The position numbers and the translations under genes are program-made. From assembly GCF_900497805.2 (NCBI RefSeq), contig NW_020954557.1, forward strand, positions 35,723,210 to 35,787,209: 64,000 bases of DNA, in the 5' to 3' direction. The notes beneath the pieces were generated by a model. The model was not told the origin of the DNA, searched no databases, and saw only the letters and a list, made by a program, of their open reading frames with translations. Of this stretch, positions 11,562 to 24,087 are shown piece after piece (position 1 is the stretch's first letter; every line of letters begins with the position of its first letter). Origin of the DNA: Vombatus ursinus. Lineage: Eukaryota; Chordata; Mammalia; Diprotodontia; Vombatidae.

Positions 11562-11822
11562 AAGAGCAGTTACATGGTACAGTGAATAGAGTATTCAGTC
11601 TAGAGTCAAGAAGACTTATCTTCCTGAGTTCAAATCTGGCCTCAGACGCTTACAGCTATATGACCCTAGGCAAGTCACTTAACCCTTTTTGCCTCAGTTT
11701 CCTCATCTGTAAAATGATCTGGAGAAGGAAATGGCAAACCACTCTAGTATCTTCTACTCCAAATGGGGTCCCAAAGAGACAGACGTGACTGGAAAACACG
11801 ACTGAAAAAACTGAACAATAAC
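11562..11822 (+). mobile_element. Marsupial tRNA-derived SINE
   Basis: GCAGTTACATGGTACAGTGAATAGAG, GAGTTCAAATCTGGCCTCAG, CCTCATCTGTAAAATGATC, CAAACCACTCTAGTATC, CTGAACAATAACA. Full length. Confidence 0.85.
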
Positions 11823-11859
11823 ATATGGGCAGTGTGAATTTGAACAATGCTTCCATTTC

Positions 11860-13325
11860 AGAGGATTCATTATTTGAACTAATTGTATCTAACTGTACTG
11901 AAGACCTTTTATTGCTCCCCTCCTTTTAGCAATAAGAAAAACATTGCATTACTCTAAGGATGGTTGAAAAGTTTAAAATTAAGGAAATTAGCCAAATAAT
12001 TCTGATAAATTTCATACCTGCTTATCTAAGGAATTTTTTGCTTTTAACCGACTTTGTGTATGTAGTTTGTAGATTATGCTTTAGTGTGCATTTTCCAGAG
12101 CATATTTCTGCTTCAAAGTAAATGAGAAGACAGATTGTTTCTTCTTCAATTACGAAGAGACTGTGCTCAGATTTCTTTGGCAAGAATAGAGAATTTTAGT
12201 GAATATGATTTCTTAAGTTCAAACAGGGCATCTATGAATGCAGTCAATTTTTAATGCAGTAGCATCAATATCTTATCTATACCTGCTGTTGTCTTATTTG
12301 CTGAATCATATTAAACAGGTCCCAGATTATGACCTTGTTTCTTAAATGCAGTGTTTGCCCTTTAAAGTTTTTTTGAAAGAAAAATTGAGTAATTTGGGAG
12401 GTTTCTTTTTTGCCCTCAACTAAAATACAGATGCATTTCCTTTCCAAATTAAATTATGTAAAAGCTTTGGGAGAGGAATTTGCAGATATAAAGTTCCATC
12501 TGGAAGATGTGTACTCTAAATTGAATACTCAGAGTGAAATGAAAAGCCACTTGAGATTAGCAAATTGCTTCCCATTCCCCCTGCCTTCCAAAAAGAAAAG
12601 TTTTTTATCTCTTTTTTTAGTTTTAGCTTTTAAATTAAAATTCTGCTGCATCATTCAATAAATCAAATAAATCCCAAGGACCGGTATTTATGATTGTTAT
12701 ATTTGGGTCAGGATTCAGTTTTTATAAGATAGTGCATGGCATCTAGGTTTCACTTGGCTATAAGGACTGATACTTGATTTAAACTAATAAGTGGGAGCAA
12801 AAATCTAGATTTAAAAAGAAAGTAAAAACCAAACAGTTCATTTTGTGTTTTCTGACATTCATTAGATTGGCAATGAGTCCAATGGAAATCAAAGGGAAAA
12901 ATTATTTCTATGCATTTTTTAATTCCTTAAATATGTTTTAATACTTCAGTTTTTGGGGTATCTCAATTTTGCTTTTATGAATGCCTGAAAGAAGGAACAG
13001 TCTTACAGCATTAGAGGCAGGTTTTATGTTATTGAGAGCAGAAAACTGAATCAAATCTAATGAAAATAAACAACTTTTAGAAAGCATAATTTTACTCATC
13101 AGTCCTTTTACTTTTTAATTCTTACTTTTTTTTAACACTGGCCTTTTAAGTATAAGCTAAAGTACATTGACTTTTTTATCATTTTAAAAAATTAGAATAG
13201 ATAAAATTAGTTCTTTAAGCCTATAGTAATTTATTTCATCAGGTTCCATGAATGGTTCCTGCCAAATGTAGCTGAATTTCTTAATTACTGCTCAATTCGA
13301 TTCATAATAAGAGTAATACTTAGTT
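11860..13325. other. Repeat-poor sequence, no gene recognised
   Basis: I recognise no transposon here. The 83-residue frame at 12410-12661 has no recognisable domain and lies in AT-rich DNA. A place to look for conserved non-coding elements. Confidence 0.4.
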
Positions 13326-13327
13326 GC

Positions 13328-13597
13328 TGTTGAAACAGCTAAGAGGTACAGTGGATAGAGCTCTGGGCCTAGAATCTGGGAGTCCTGAGTTCAAATGTGG
13401 TCTCAGATACTTACTAGCTGTATGACCTTAGGCAAGTCATTTAACCGTGTTTGCCTTGGTTTCCTCCTCTGTAAAATGAGCTGGAGAAGGAAATGGCAAA
13501 GCACTGTAGTATCTTTGGCAAAAAAAAACCAAAACCTCTAAATGGGGTCGTGAAGAGTTGAATGTGATTGGAAAATAACTAAGCAACAATAAAAACG
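13328..13597 (+). mobile_element. Marsupial tRNA-derived SINE
   Basis: CAGCTAAGAGGTACAGTGGATAGAG, GAGTTCAAATGTGGTCTCAG, CTCCTCTGTAAAATGAGC, AAATGGCAAAGCAC, CTAAGCAACAATAAAAAC. Confidence 0.85.
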
Positions 13598-13979
13598 GCT
13601 TACCCTAGGGGTAAAATAATGGTTTAATGACTATAAAGTTGGCGTTGGAGTCAGGAAAATTTGAGTTCTAGTCCTGCCTGGAATATAGTGGCTGTGTAAC
13701 ATGTCCCAGCTTCTCAGGAGTGAGACAGCTCTTTAACTTATGGAGCAGTTGTCTGTCTTCATCAGTGATGCCACTGTGGAGGGAATTTCCATGGCAGGAG
13801 TTCCCCATACTGATGTAATCACAGGTTCAGATAAAAGAAAAAGAAAACCTAACAATAATTTATCAAGAAGTGCCTGCTTTGTATCAATTATGCTGAGGCG
13901 AAGCCAATAACTTAGATACATATCTACATTTCCTCACATTTTTTATTTCAGACATAGGAATAAAAATGGGATATTGGTA

Positions 13980-14165
13980 TAGGAGCAGCAGTGTGGTGTG
14001 GGCAGAGGAGCCCAGAATTGGGAGTCTGAAGCCTGGTTTCGAAAGCGGACTTGGTTACTCACTATTCTGGGCAAGTTACTTCACTTTTCTGGGTTTCTGA
14101 TTCTAAAATGACATTTGGGGATGAGTGAGGACTGGAAGATCTTTAGGATTCCTTCTTTCTTTGCC
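13980..14165 (+). mobile_element. MIR-type SINE, diverged
   Basis: GCAGTGTGGTGTGGGCAGAGGAG, GGGAGTCTGAAGCCTGG, GGGCAAGTTACTTCACTTTTC, GATTCTAAAATGACA: sense order of the MIR-like family. Confidence 0.6.
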
Positions 14166-14707
14166 CTTTAAGGTTCTTATGATTCAACATTTTAGGAACT
14201 ATGATTAATATGTATTCAAGCATAGCAAGTAAAGTGTGTGACAATGGAATACATCTTTTATAGGCAAACACAGCGTTCAGAAAGAAAAGAACATTTGTCT
14301 CATTGGCTCTCCCTCATAGAATTCAGTTCTCAGACCTCCCTTTTTGCATAAAGTATAGGTAACTGAGTCAGATGTTTACTTATTTTGGTTTCCAGTTGGA
14401 ATTACCTGGAGAGTGATCATAGTTCTGTTTTTCATTGTTGAGGTAACTGACTAAATACCAACTGTTTTCTTCTCTGTCATTGTACTGTAACCAGGACAGA
14501 AGAAATAATGAATATATGTGGAATTAAAAAAAAACAGTAGTTCAATAGAAAAGCATAGATGATTGTAACCATGATAAATCATGTCTATTTTCTTTAAATC
14601 CCCAAAACAGAAATATATGTGTTGATTGACTAGATTTCTCCCATATTTCATACATGCGCTTTTTTAAAAAAAGAGAGATAACTTTAGATTCATTGTGCAC
14701 ATCATAA

Positions 14708-14920
14708 CTATTTGTTCAGTCATTTTGAGTTCTGTCCAACTCTTCATGACCCCATTTGGCGTTTTCTTGGCAAAGATACTGGAGTGGTTTGCCATTTCCT
14801 TCTCCAGCCTGTTTTATGGATGAAGAAACCGAGGCAAACAAGATTAAGTGACTTTCCCAGGGCCACATAGTTAATAAGTGTCTGAGGCCTGATTTGACCT
14901 CAGGAAGATCATAATTATAA
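14708..14920 (-). mobile_element. Marsupial tRNA-derived SINE, antisense, 5'-truncated
   Basis: TTTGTTCAGTCATTTTGAGT, GGCAAAGATACTGGAGTGG, GAGGCAAACAAGATTAAGTGAC, GAGGCCTGATTTGACC. Stops before the tRNA-like start. Confidence 0.8.
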
Positions 14921-15529
14921 CTCTCATTTTTCTAGACTACTGTGGGTTGGGGTTTGGCCCAAAAAAAGTCAAACTTTATTATAAATCACCTGGGTTTTAT
15001 AAAGTAATAGCCTATATGTACAGATTGCTTTATTGTAATAATTTCTTTTTGACCATTCTTTAATGATGCTTTTTAAGTTCTTTGAGTATCAAAAGAGGAA
15101 AGCGCAAAAGAGTCACTTTATCAGTACTGATTCTCTCATGGGTAAAATGACAGGACTGATCTAGGTGATGTCTTTCATTCTTTCCAGTTCTATGATATCA
15201 TGATGAGTGTCAAGCATGAGGCCTAAAACAGAATAAAATGTAATTGGAAAATATTTAACCCAAGAAATAAAAATACAGTAAAGCAAAGATGATGTCAGTA
15301 TGTGGTTTTCTAAGGCAATATGTGCTCGCAGTGATCCTTATGTATATGGGTTAGTGGTTCCCTTTCTATTTAAGATTGATACCACTGATCTAGATGAAAC
15401 CCATCATCTCTGAGGTTACATGTAATCAGTTCTACTTTTCCTCTCCAATGATTGTTTTTGGAAGTCTTAAAGAAATTCAAGTTTTGTATACAGGACTCTG
15501 TACATTATTAACCATATATTACATATTCA

Positions 15530-15645
15530 GTTTATATATATAAAATATATATTTTGTATATTTGTATAAATATGTTTATTTATGTTATATATGCATATAT
15601 GTAGATATCTATGCATACACATATAAACTTCATATATGTATGTAT
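15530..15645. repeat. AT-rich microsatellite-like tract
   Basis: ATATATAAAATATATATTTTG and ATGTTATATATGCATATATG words; the minus-strand frame rich in Ile and Tyr is its translation. Confidence 0.7.
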
Positions 15646-15928
15646 GTTCAAGTCTGGATAGTGTAAAGGGGTGGACGGCAGGCTGGGATTCAGAACCCCT
15701 GGCTTTGAATACCACCTCTGACTCTTACTATTGGTGTGATCTTTCTCAAATCACCTCACTTCTCCATGCTTTAGGTTCTACATATGTAAATGAGGTACCA
15801 AATACCTGTACTACTCTGCTTGTCGGGCTTTTTAAGAAGAACAAATTAAATTATATATAAATATATATATATGAAAAGCTCTTTGCTAACCTTAAAATGC
15901 TGTGTAAATGATAGCTGTTGCTATAGAC
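15646..15928 (+). mobile_element. MIR/THER-type SINE
   Basis: GGATAGTGTAAAGGGGTGG, CTTTGAATACCACCTCTGAC, CTCCATGCTTTAGGTTC, GAAAAGCTCTTTGCTAACC, GATAGCTGTTGC: sense order, with an AT-rich expansion near 15850. Confidence 0.65.
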
Positions 15929-16139
15929 AATATACTCTCTTCCAGTTCCCATATAGCTAAAATAAGTTTATATAGTCAGTCCTATGATAGGATCCAATGT
16001 GAAACATGGAATTTTTTTTTTTTTTTTACTTATTCACTGTGTGTGGAAACTCATATTTCTAGTATAACCTTCCTTCAGGGTCTAAGAGCCCGGTTGGTTG
16101 ATTTTTGATCTTGTACTGCTCCTAACAGTGGAATCATCT

Positions 16140-16232
16140 TATTTGGATCAGTGGGGGGTTTCTTTGATATGGTAGCACTGAGTACTTGGCACACAGCAGG
16201 TACTTAATAAATGTTTGTTGACTTGAGTTAAG
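16140..16232 (+). mobile_element. L2 3' tip
   Basis: GTACTTGGCACACAGCAGG followed by TACTTAATAAATGTTTGTTG, the sense L2 3' terminus. Confidence 0.6.
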
Positions 16233-16763
16233 AACAACCTAATTAGAATGTCTGCATTTCTGAGGCTGGCAGATTTATGCCTGAAGGCTTGCTGTTTTGA
16301 AGGTTTAAATCCTCAAAGATAAACAAGAAGAGAAAATAAGAGATGGTGATTTGTTTTTGTTTTTTGTTTGTTTTTTTTGTTTTGTTTTGTTTTGATTTGT
16401 TTTTTTAGATAACCTGTCTGCTTGGTATTTTGTTCACTTCCTTAATCAGTACAGTTTACCCAGATTTGGGTCCTTTTGGGAAGAGAGATTGGAATTTGCA
16501 TATTGAGAGATGCTAAGACTATGAAACTAGTCAGTCTACTCCCTGGCATTACCCGTTACTATGTGAATCTCTAATGAGACAAGCTGTTTTGCGTCTGCAC
16601 AAGGTTAAAAAAACCCAACAACAACAAAGATGATTTTGGGCTTTAATTTTATACTTAATCATTTATTGTGAGGCCTCTTCTCTTGTTGAATCCATTCATG
16701 TGGCAGGCTGCTGCTTTTACCCGGGGCTAGGATGGTCCCTAATGGAAGAGTGTATCATTAGCA

Positions 16764-16768
16764 TACAC

Positions 16769-16827
<59 letters not shown>

Positions 16828-16837
16828 CACACACACA
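16764..16837 (+). repeat. (AC)n microsatellite
   Basis: About 37 AC units with two AAAC interruptions. The poly-Cys/Val minus-strand frame at 16758-16943 is its translation. Confidence 0.95.
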
Positions 16838-17599
16838 GAAAAAGAACCACAGTCAAGCAGGTGCACATTTTAAGATTAAAGGAGCCCTCAGATCGATCTC
16901 TGATACAAGGGGCTCCCACTTCCCCTTGCAGCAACTCCCTCATCTAGGAACTGGCAAAGCTTGTAAGATTCTTTTGAAAGGTGACGTGTAGACCATCAGT
17001 TTTGCGTTGAGGGTAAGTAATACTGGAGTTGATTAAATTAAAAACCTCAAGTCAGTAAAAATCTGTTCTTATAAAATGACCCTCACCTATTCTTTCCAAA
17101 GAGCAAATAGCATTTGTGATTCTAATTGAAGCTTTACCGGTAAAGTAACTGACTCTGTAGGATGGCTGGAGTAAGAGGATTATGTTACTGTGGCCAGGAG
17201 CAGGCACATTGTTTAAACAAATTTACAGAGACCAGTAGACCTGAGAATTCTTAATGATTAAGATGTATTTTACTTCCTCCTTTGAGGAAGGGGAGAACTG
17301 ATACTTCTAGAAATAGAGAGAAGGAGAGGGAGGAAAAAAGATGAATTCTTATGGTCCTAATGATGTAATAGTTTCGAGAAGCTCAGTGGAACTAGTTGGT
17401 ACAGTTTGTCACCAGCCTGGTTAGTGAGTGATCCAAATCATCCTACTCAATGTTAGTTGACTGGATTGGTTTGTTTCTTCTCTTTCTGTGACTTGATGGA
17501 TTTCTTCTGCTCCTTTATGATTCCACCTCAAATCCTGGAAACGAGAAGCACTTTTGATCTGGTTCTTACTATATGGAGAAAGGAGGCACTGATCAGTAG

Positions 17600-17770
17600 C
17601 AAAATGCAGTAGAAAAGGACTCTGAAATGAGAGGCAAAAGACTTGGGTTCTGGCATCATATCTACCACGAACTCACAAGTTGCTTTACTTCCCTGGGTCT
17701 TAGCTGCTTCATCTGTAAAATAAGATTATACTAGATTGTAGTCTAAAATCCCTTCTTGGTCACAAAGTGT
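17600..17770 (+). mobile_element. MIR-type SINE
   Basis: GCAGTAGAAAAGGACTCTG, AAAAGACTTGGGTTCTGGC, CTTCATCTGTAAAATAAG, TATACTAGATTGTAGTC: sense order. Confidence 0.65.
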
Positions 17771-17939
17771 CTGATATGTAAGACGAGGGTGGACTGTACC
17801 TTGGGACTACGTTCCATTTGAGATGTTCGGTCTTTGACCATTATCTGTGCAGTGAGAAACTTTCTGAGTTTCTGGAGGTGAGGGAAAAGGGGGTAGGCAG
17901 GACTGAGGGCTATTGTTAAACCCCGTTATCTTGTAGAGA

Positions 17940-18095
17940 AGTTAGCATTAAAGGATTTAGAGGTCAGATATCATCAGAGAATTTACTCCCTTCATTTTAC
18001 AGGTGAGGAAACTGAGGCCCAGATCAGTGAAAGGACTTTCCCAAAGTCACACTGGCAGAGATGTTATTTGAGCCTGAGTCCTGACTTAATATTGA
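17940..18095 (-). mobile_element. MIR-type SINE, antisense
   Basis: CATTTTACAGGTGAGGAAAC, TGAGGCCCAGATCAGTG, CCCAAAGTCACACTGGCAG, TTGAGCCTGAGTCCTG. Confidence 0.7.
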
Positions 18096-18245
18096 CTTCT
18101 CATACTTTACTTTGTATAGGGCATTGTTTATAAATGTTTAAAATATATAATTTTTGCTAATTGTTTTTATAAACTTATATAAATACATGATCTATCAATG
18201 TAAATAATATCTCTGACTCTTTAGTCCCTGGGAATCCTGAAGAAG

Positions 18246-18503
18246 AGTTGTTTCTGAGTCATTTAAGTCGTGTCCAACTGTTCATGACCCCTTTTTGGGG
18301 TTTTCTTGGCAAAGATACTGTATTGGTTTGCCACTTCCTTTTCCACATCATTTACAGTTGAGGAAACTGAGGCAAACAGGGTTACGTGACTTGTCCAGGG
18401 TCACACAGCTAATAAATGACTGAGGCCAAATTTTAACTGAGAAAGATGAGTCTTCCTGATTCCAGGCCCAGTAATCTATCCAACTGTGTCACCTAGCTGC
18501 CCT
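18246..18503 (-). mobile_element. Marsupial tRNA-derived SINE, antisense, full length
   Basis: From TTTCTGAGTCATTTAAGTCG through GGTTTTCTTGGCAAAGATAC and GGTCACACAGCTAATAAATG to the reversed start CACCTAGCTGCCC. It ends next to the 3' end of a LINE (18508). Confidence 0.85.
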
Positions 18504-18507
18504 TATG

Positions 18508-19205
18508 CAAAAAATGTTTGTTGTCCTTCATTGTCAAAGAGAACCAAAATGACATCACTATGTCAGGGTCATGGTACAGTGTGTCACATTGTGGTTGATC
18601 AGATCAATATGAGCTCAGAAGGTTCTACCACAGATCAGGTACAAATAGTCCGTATGAACATTTGGAGTGGCGATCGCTAAATTTGCACATCTTGTGTTTC
18701 TTTTGAGCTACTACAATTCTGCTTTGCTCATAGAGCACAGTGCCTTCTTTGATGTAGGCACACCATACTGGGAGACCCTGTGCCAGTGTCTCCCATGTCT
18801 CCCAATCTATCCCAAAGTTTTTCAGAGAGACTTTGAGAGTGTCCTTGTCTCACTTCTTCTGACCTCCATATGAGTTTTTGCCTTATGTGAGTTCTCCATA
18901 AAATCGTCTTTTAGGCAAATGTGGGTTTGGTATTCAGACATGGCAAGTCATTGGAGTTGTGCTGTCTACAGTAGAGTTTGAATTCTTGGCAGTTCAGCTT
19001 AAGAAAGATTTCAGTGTCTGGTACCTTATCTTGCCAGGCTATCTTCAGAATCTTCTTAGGGCAATTCAAATGGAAGTGATTCAGTTTCCTGGCATGGTTC
19101 TGGTAGACTGTCCAGGTTTCACAGGCATACAGTAATGAGGTCAGCACAATGACTCTGTAAACTTTCAGTTATGTAGGCAGTCTAATACCTCTTCTCTCTC
19201 ACTCT
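18508..19205 (-). mobile_element. APE-type LINE (RTE-like, clade uncertain), 3' part of RT ORF
   Basis: The minus strand encodes LLYACETWTVYQNHARKLNH and then WQDKVPDTEIFLKLN, the RT C-terminal thumb region of an RTE-like LINE. The 3' end reaches 18508, where the minus strand finishes in AAGGACAACAAAC. It is colinear with 37655-38515 and is 5'-truncated with several stops. Confidence 0.7.
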
Positions 19206-19436
19206 TTCCTTCAGAGCCTCCCAGACACTGAGCTAGCTCTGGCATTAAGTGTAAAATGTAATGTAAAAAAGATAAAATGCAAAATTGGTATTTGACAAAT
19301 GAAGGAAGTGTTATTGCAGTCCTCAAGAAAGTCAATGGTATGGCCACAGTTGGATGTTCTAATTTGATTAAAGGTCACATTAGAGCCCCAGGAGTTCTGT
19401 CTGGTTGTGGCTTATTCTTGATAAGAATTGCTTTAA

Positions 19437-19505
19437 TATATGTGTATATATATAATATATATATATATACATTATATATATATAATATATATTTATATAT
19501 ATATC
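19437..19505. repeat. (AT)n-rich microsatellite
   Basis: Alternating AT with short interruptions. Confidence 0.9.
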
Positions 19506-19509
19506 TTCT

Positions 19510-20640
19510 GAATTTGCAAACAGTCATTTCAGAATACTTGTGCATATTTTCAAAAAGAGTTTTAAGTATCAGCTATCCTTAGGGACAAAATGAAAGCAAG
19601 AAGTAATAGAAATTAGAGAAATTAATAGCATATGTTATTTCCCTGCTCCTCTTCCCTATTCCCCATTTGCATAGATATCCAATCTATTATTGATAGATAA
19701 TCAAGTTTATGATTATTCCATGCAAATCTGGCACTGACTGCTGCAATATGTCAAAAATCTATGATTTTAATCTATGGATCTGATACAGATCACAATACCT
19801 CTGGACATGAGACGATTGTCTTGGAGTTGTTGTGGCTAGGGAAAAATTACCTGGTAACAAGTTTTTCTAAACTTGACTGAGACAGTCTTCAGATGACAGA
19901 CATCTTGTCTGTTACCAGACTTCTACTCTGTAGTTTTTCTGCCCAATAGGATGTGGCAGCTTCTGTTCTACTGACATAGTCTTTTAAGAATTCAATATTG
20001 CTTCCATCATATCCACGTTGATGGATCAGAGCAAGACTTTTAGTTAGTGATGCTAAATATGTCCATAGAGTTTAATTGAAATGGGAAATTCATGTTTGAA
20101 CATAACTTTGTGGAGAATATTTTAGATATTAAGTGAATTAATTTCACATTAATTTTTCCCGGTATTCCTAAATTCAAGTATAAATTCACCATTTTGTCTT
20201 ATCAATACATGAGATCTATTTGCTTATGTCCCACAAAAATCCTAAATAACTCAAGTTCTAAAGAGATATTTACATTCTTATAGATATTTTAACTTCTATA
20301 ACTTCATTATGAGAAATTACCTGGGATTATTATATTATGCAATTACTATATTTTATTATAAACAACAAGCCAAACAAAAGCAAAGTAGGAAAAAGCAAAC
20401 ATATTCATATATTCAGAATGATTTATACCAAAAAAAAATACTCACAAACATTTAAACTTAAAGTAAATCATTCAATCCGAATCTCCTTACAATCTCTCTT
20501 CTGCTTGTATGAATATAATGCTTTGTCATTTTCCTATAATCATATATAATAGTATTGTTTTCTTCATTTTGTGGTATTTCATACATATTTTCCCATATTT
20601 CTTTAAGCTCATTCCTTGTCATTGTTAGTAGTACAGCACT
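19510..20640. other. Unassigned sequence
   Basis: No recognised gene, repeat or RNA. Confidence 0.4.
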
Positions 20641-20736
20641 ATTGTTTTTTACAAAGAGTAAGAGACAGTATAGTGCAGGAAAGGGATGGTTTTGGATTTA
20701 GAGAATCCTGGTTACTCTGCTACATCATATTTAGAT

Positions 20737-21549
20737 CAGTTGTGTCAAACTCAAATAGAAACAGGGACCACTATGTACCACATGTATGGTTGTACATCAA
20801 GATCCCTGCGGGTCACATATTGACTTAGAAAACTTCATAGTAACATTATCTATTGAGAAAGTTAAAATTGATCCTGGATCATTTTCTTATTGAACTTTAC
20901 AAGTAATTGATTTTGCCTTGTAACTGCATAAGTCATGATTCTTTGTCTCTGAACTTAGTTCAGAGTTCATCTGGCCTGAAATGGAGCAAGTTTAAAAATC
21001 CAGCTCTCCTACCTCAAGGAATTTAACTGACCTTGTAGAATGTGTGAGAAAGCAAGGGGGTTTGGGCCTGATATGTTTATTCCACCAAGCTGTCCTTCAA
21101 GGATTTCTGGTTTGCTGTCCAGAGTCTGGGCCGCTATCTCAAACCTGCTCTCAGACTGTGAGTACTTCTTAGTCTCATGAAGAAGGGGGCTTATTGCTAG
21201 ACCCTGTCACTAAACTTCCAACCACTCGTGTTGTTCCCCGCACGTCAGCTCTGTAATCAATCATGTTGCCCTTAATTCCATGATGTTACTTATCCTACTC
21301 TGTTCTTTGTTCTCTGTTTTCTGTCCTCTGGCTCAGGGTCTTTGGCAGTAATGGAGGCAACCCATTTATTGACAGGTAGCATGCCCCTGCTAATAAATAT
21401 TGTCTTGCATGGAGAACTGCCTCAGTTTACCCTTTTGTTGAAATTTCAATCACAACACTGTTTTATTGTATTTTTATTTATTTTATTAAATATTTTTCAA
21501 TTCCATTTTGATCTGGTTTGGCTCACTTGGGAGTTGACACCTCTGATCT
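20737..21549 (+). mobile_element. hAT-type MITE carrying a solo LTR
   Basis: Terminal inverted repeats CAGTTGTGTCAAACTC (left) and GAGTTGACACCTCTG (right). Flanks ATTTAGAT and ATCTAGGT are a plausible diverged 8-bp target duplication (6/8). Without the LTR the element is about 205 bp and resembles non-autonomous hAT elements with a GGTGTCAAACTC terminus. Confidence 0.6.
20854..21457 (+). mobile_element. Solo LTR of an endogenous retrovirus (probably class I), fossil
   Basis: A 604-bp block begins TGAGAAAG and ends CACAACA, with a candidate polyadenylation signal AATAAA at 21392. It is flanked by CTAT and CTGT, a likely 4-bp target duplication. The class is inferred from duplication length and layout. 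No internal viral region lies next to it. It inserted after the surrounding hAT MITE. Confidence 0.5.
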
Positions 21550-21639
21550 AGGTAACTCTCTCAGGTTCCTTATCTCTAAAATGAAAAGACTGGATTCAAT
21601 GGCTTCTGAGATCTGTTCAAATTTTAAGTCTATGATCCA

Positions 21640-22570
21640 ATATGCCACAATTTATTTAATTATTCTTCAACCATAAGACATAGATGTAGTTTCCAGACTT
21701 TTCTTATTATGAATGAAGCTGTTCGTATATGTTAGAATTTTGGTAAAAAAAAAAATTTGGAAACCGAACTATGCAGCAATAGCAATAACAAAAAGAAACC
21801 TTTTTAAAAGTAAGAAAATGGTTTTCTATGAGTCGATTCATTTTTATCCTAAGGATGTTACATTCAATGGTTCCACATTCCTGTAAGCTGAGTAAGTTGG
21901 CGCTAATAAACCCTAACTTTTATCCTTGATTGCTTTATTGGGTTATTTTGCTTTCAGCAATGAATTTATATAAAAAAAAATGCATTCCTTCTGCAGAGAG
22001 TTACTTGGGTAAAATTTGCATTTGTGGCAATTATAAGCACAGGATCTTGGACCAAAGAGTAAAGCTTGATTGAACTGGATTGGGCATCTGAACATTTGTT
22101 TTCTTGTCACAACATTTAAGTCACCTTAAGGACTCCATCATTGATGCCATTATTTGTTGTTTACAAAATGTTTTTGGACAGTGAATGTCCAATGAATTGG
22201 ATGACTCCTGAATCATGGAATTATGGAAAATGGGGACAAAAAGGATAAAAAGTAGGCTTTGCTTTTCTTTAAACAACAAAGGGAAGATTAGGCTTTATAC
22301 TGTTCAGGTTTATGATCTTGGTGAAGAACTGAAAAAATGTCTGTATCATTCCTAGTGCATAATGGATTTTAACAAGCATATAATGTCCCAATGGTGCTAC
22401 TTACTATAGATGATGCGATATATCATTGGTACTCCAGCACAGTTTCTGTAGCAATTTTTCCAAACTTTCTGGGCTTTTCAAAAAACTCCCTATTCCTTCT
22501 CTCTTTTCTGCTTAATCAACAGATGATCTTACCTCTTACTTTACAGCGAATATTAAGCTCAGCAGGAGTT
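21640..22570. other. Unassigned sequence
   Basis: No gene or repeat recognised. The 88-residue frame at 22391 runs into a SINE and is not credible. Confidence 0.4.
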
Positions 22571-22576
22571 TTCATA

Positions 22577-22782
22577 GAGCAACATGATATAGTGGAAAGC
22601 ATGCTGGATTTGGACTCAGAGGAAATGGGTTCAAGCCTCAGCACTGACACTTATTAGCTGAGTGACTTTGGGCAAATCGTGTAAGTCCTTGGAGGATTTG
22701 TTTCCTCATCTGTACAAGGAGAGGGTTAGACTGAGTGATGCCTAAGGTACTTTTTCACTCTAAATCTGTGACCCCCGTGATC
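22577..22782 (+). mobile_element. MIR-type SINE, full length
   Basis: ATGATATAGTGGAAAGCATGC, GACACTTATTAGCTGAGTGAC, TTCCTCATCTGTACAAGG, GGGTTAGACTGAGTGATGCC. Confidence 0.75.
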
Positions 22783-22784
22783 TA

Positions 22785-24085
22785 TTTTAACCTCAACATA
22801 TCACTGTTAATGTGTCAAATGAGATAATATAGACAGAGTTCTTTGCAAACCTTTAAGCACTATGTAAATGTCAGCTACTACTATTAACAATTAACTAATA
22901 AGACAATTAAATACTCATGATATTATGACAGTGACAACTACCACTATTAGTAGGTCTGTAACTGTCCTTTCAAGCTTTAGACTCAGATCTATCACAGTGG
23001 AAAAGATGTTAAATTAATTTATACATAGTCACTATTGATTTGATAAAGAGCTCTTGTCCTTTTATAAGTGGTTGATGTCTAACTTAATGGAATGAATTGC
23101 TAATTGTAGGATTTTAGATAGCAAGAGGCATAGGGTAGGGTTGTTTTGGGGGGAAGGGATACAAGAATTTCTTACTGTTCCATATCATGTAGGCAGACAC
23201 TTACTTCACTTATATATAAGGTTGACCTTGTTCACAGATATGGGAGATCTCATAACCTTCCCCACCCCTAATCCCTGACCTGGAGACTTTTATGCCACTG
23301 CCTTAGCCTTCTAAAACAGCATAATGATAAACCAGTTCTTGATTGTATCACTCACTTGCTCTATAAGTTGTTAAGCAAACCACTCAAGGGTAGGAAGAAA
23401 TGAGAATCTTACTCAATTCAATGCTGAAATTTAGTTTCCTTTTGAATATGTTAGCTGTCTCTTCTGTTTTGCATCTTCTTCCTTAAGGAGTACCTAACAA
23501 GTGATGCTGTCAATTCTGCATTCTTGCAGACAACATTCTCTTTCTTCTCACTGGGTGATTGAGTGCGAGGTATCAGGCAATATTTCAAAATGTGTACTGA
23601 CATTTAATTATAAAAAAAAAAGCTCCTCCATGATCAGTTCCCTTGCCAAGTCCTATTCTGTGTATTTGATTACTAGTTTCCCCATTCTTTCATTAGGAAT
23701 TCAAAAGTCACTTGGCATCTGTACAGAGTTCTAGATTTTCTGCTTCCTTTTTCTTTCTTTCCTCTTTCTCCCTCACTCCCCTCTCTGTACCTTTAATTTT
23801 CTTGGTGATAACCTTAGTTTACCAGGTTATAACATTCCTTTTGAGGTTTAGTGGAATCATTGATAACCATGTTATTATATTGAATGAGGAAGTACTTTGA
23901 ATGACTGCTTGAATAAAATGTATATTTCCTGTGACTTCAGTTTAAAAGTTGAGGCAGTGGGGTTGTGACTGCAAATGAATGGAAATGAACCTTCTGCTTT
24001 TAGTTCATTAGGCTACTATTAAAATGATCATGATAAATCATGCAAAGAGAATTTTAAATTCCATTAAAATTAAAATGACTACAGG
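22785..24085. other. Unassigned sequence
   Basis: No gene seen. 22800-22910 (GATAATATAGACAGAGTTC...AACCTTTAAGCACTATG) may be a MIR 3' tail; the rest is unclassified. Confidence 0.35.
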
Positions 24086-24087
24086 AC

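Larger units (their letters stand above)
20645..21636 (+). mobile_element. MIR-type SINE split by a nested insertion
   Basis: The first part (20645-20736) carries GACAGTATAGTGCAGGAAAG. The second part (21550-21636) carries TTCCTTATCTCTAAAATG and GACTGGATTCAATGGC. Together they give the usual MIR-like order, with 813 bp of later insertions between them. Confidence 0.65.

Noticed and set aside
16758-16943. Frame with a long Cys-Val run
   Set aside because: Translation of the (AC)n microsatellite.
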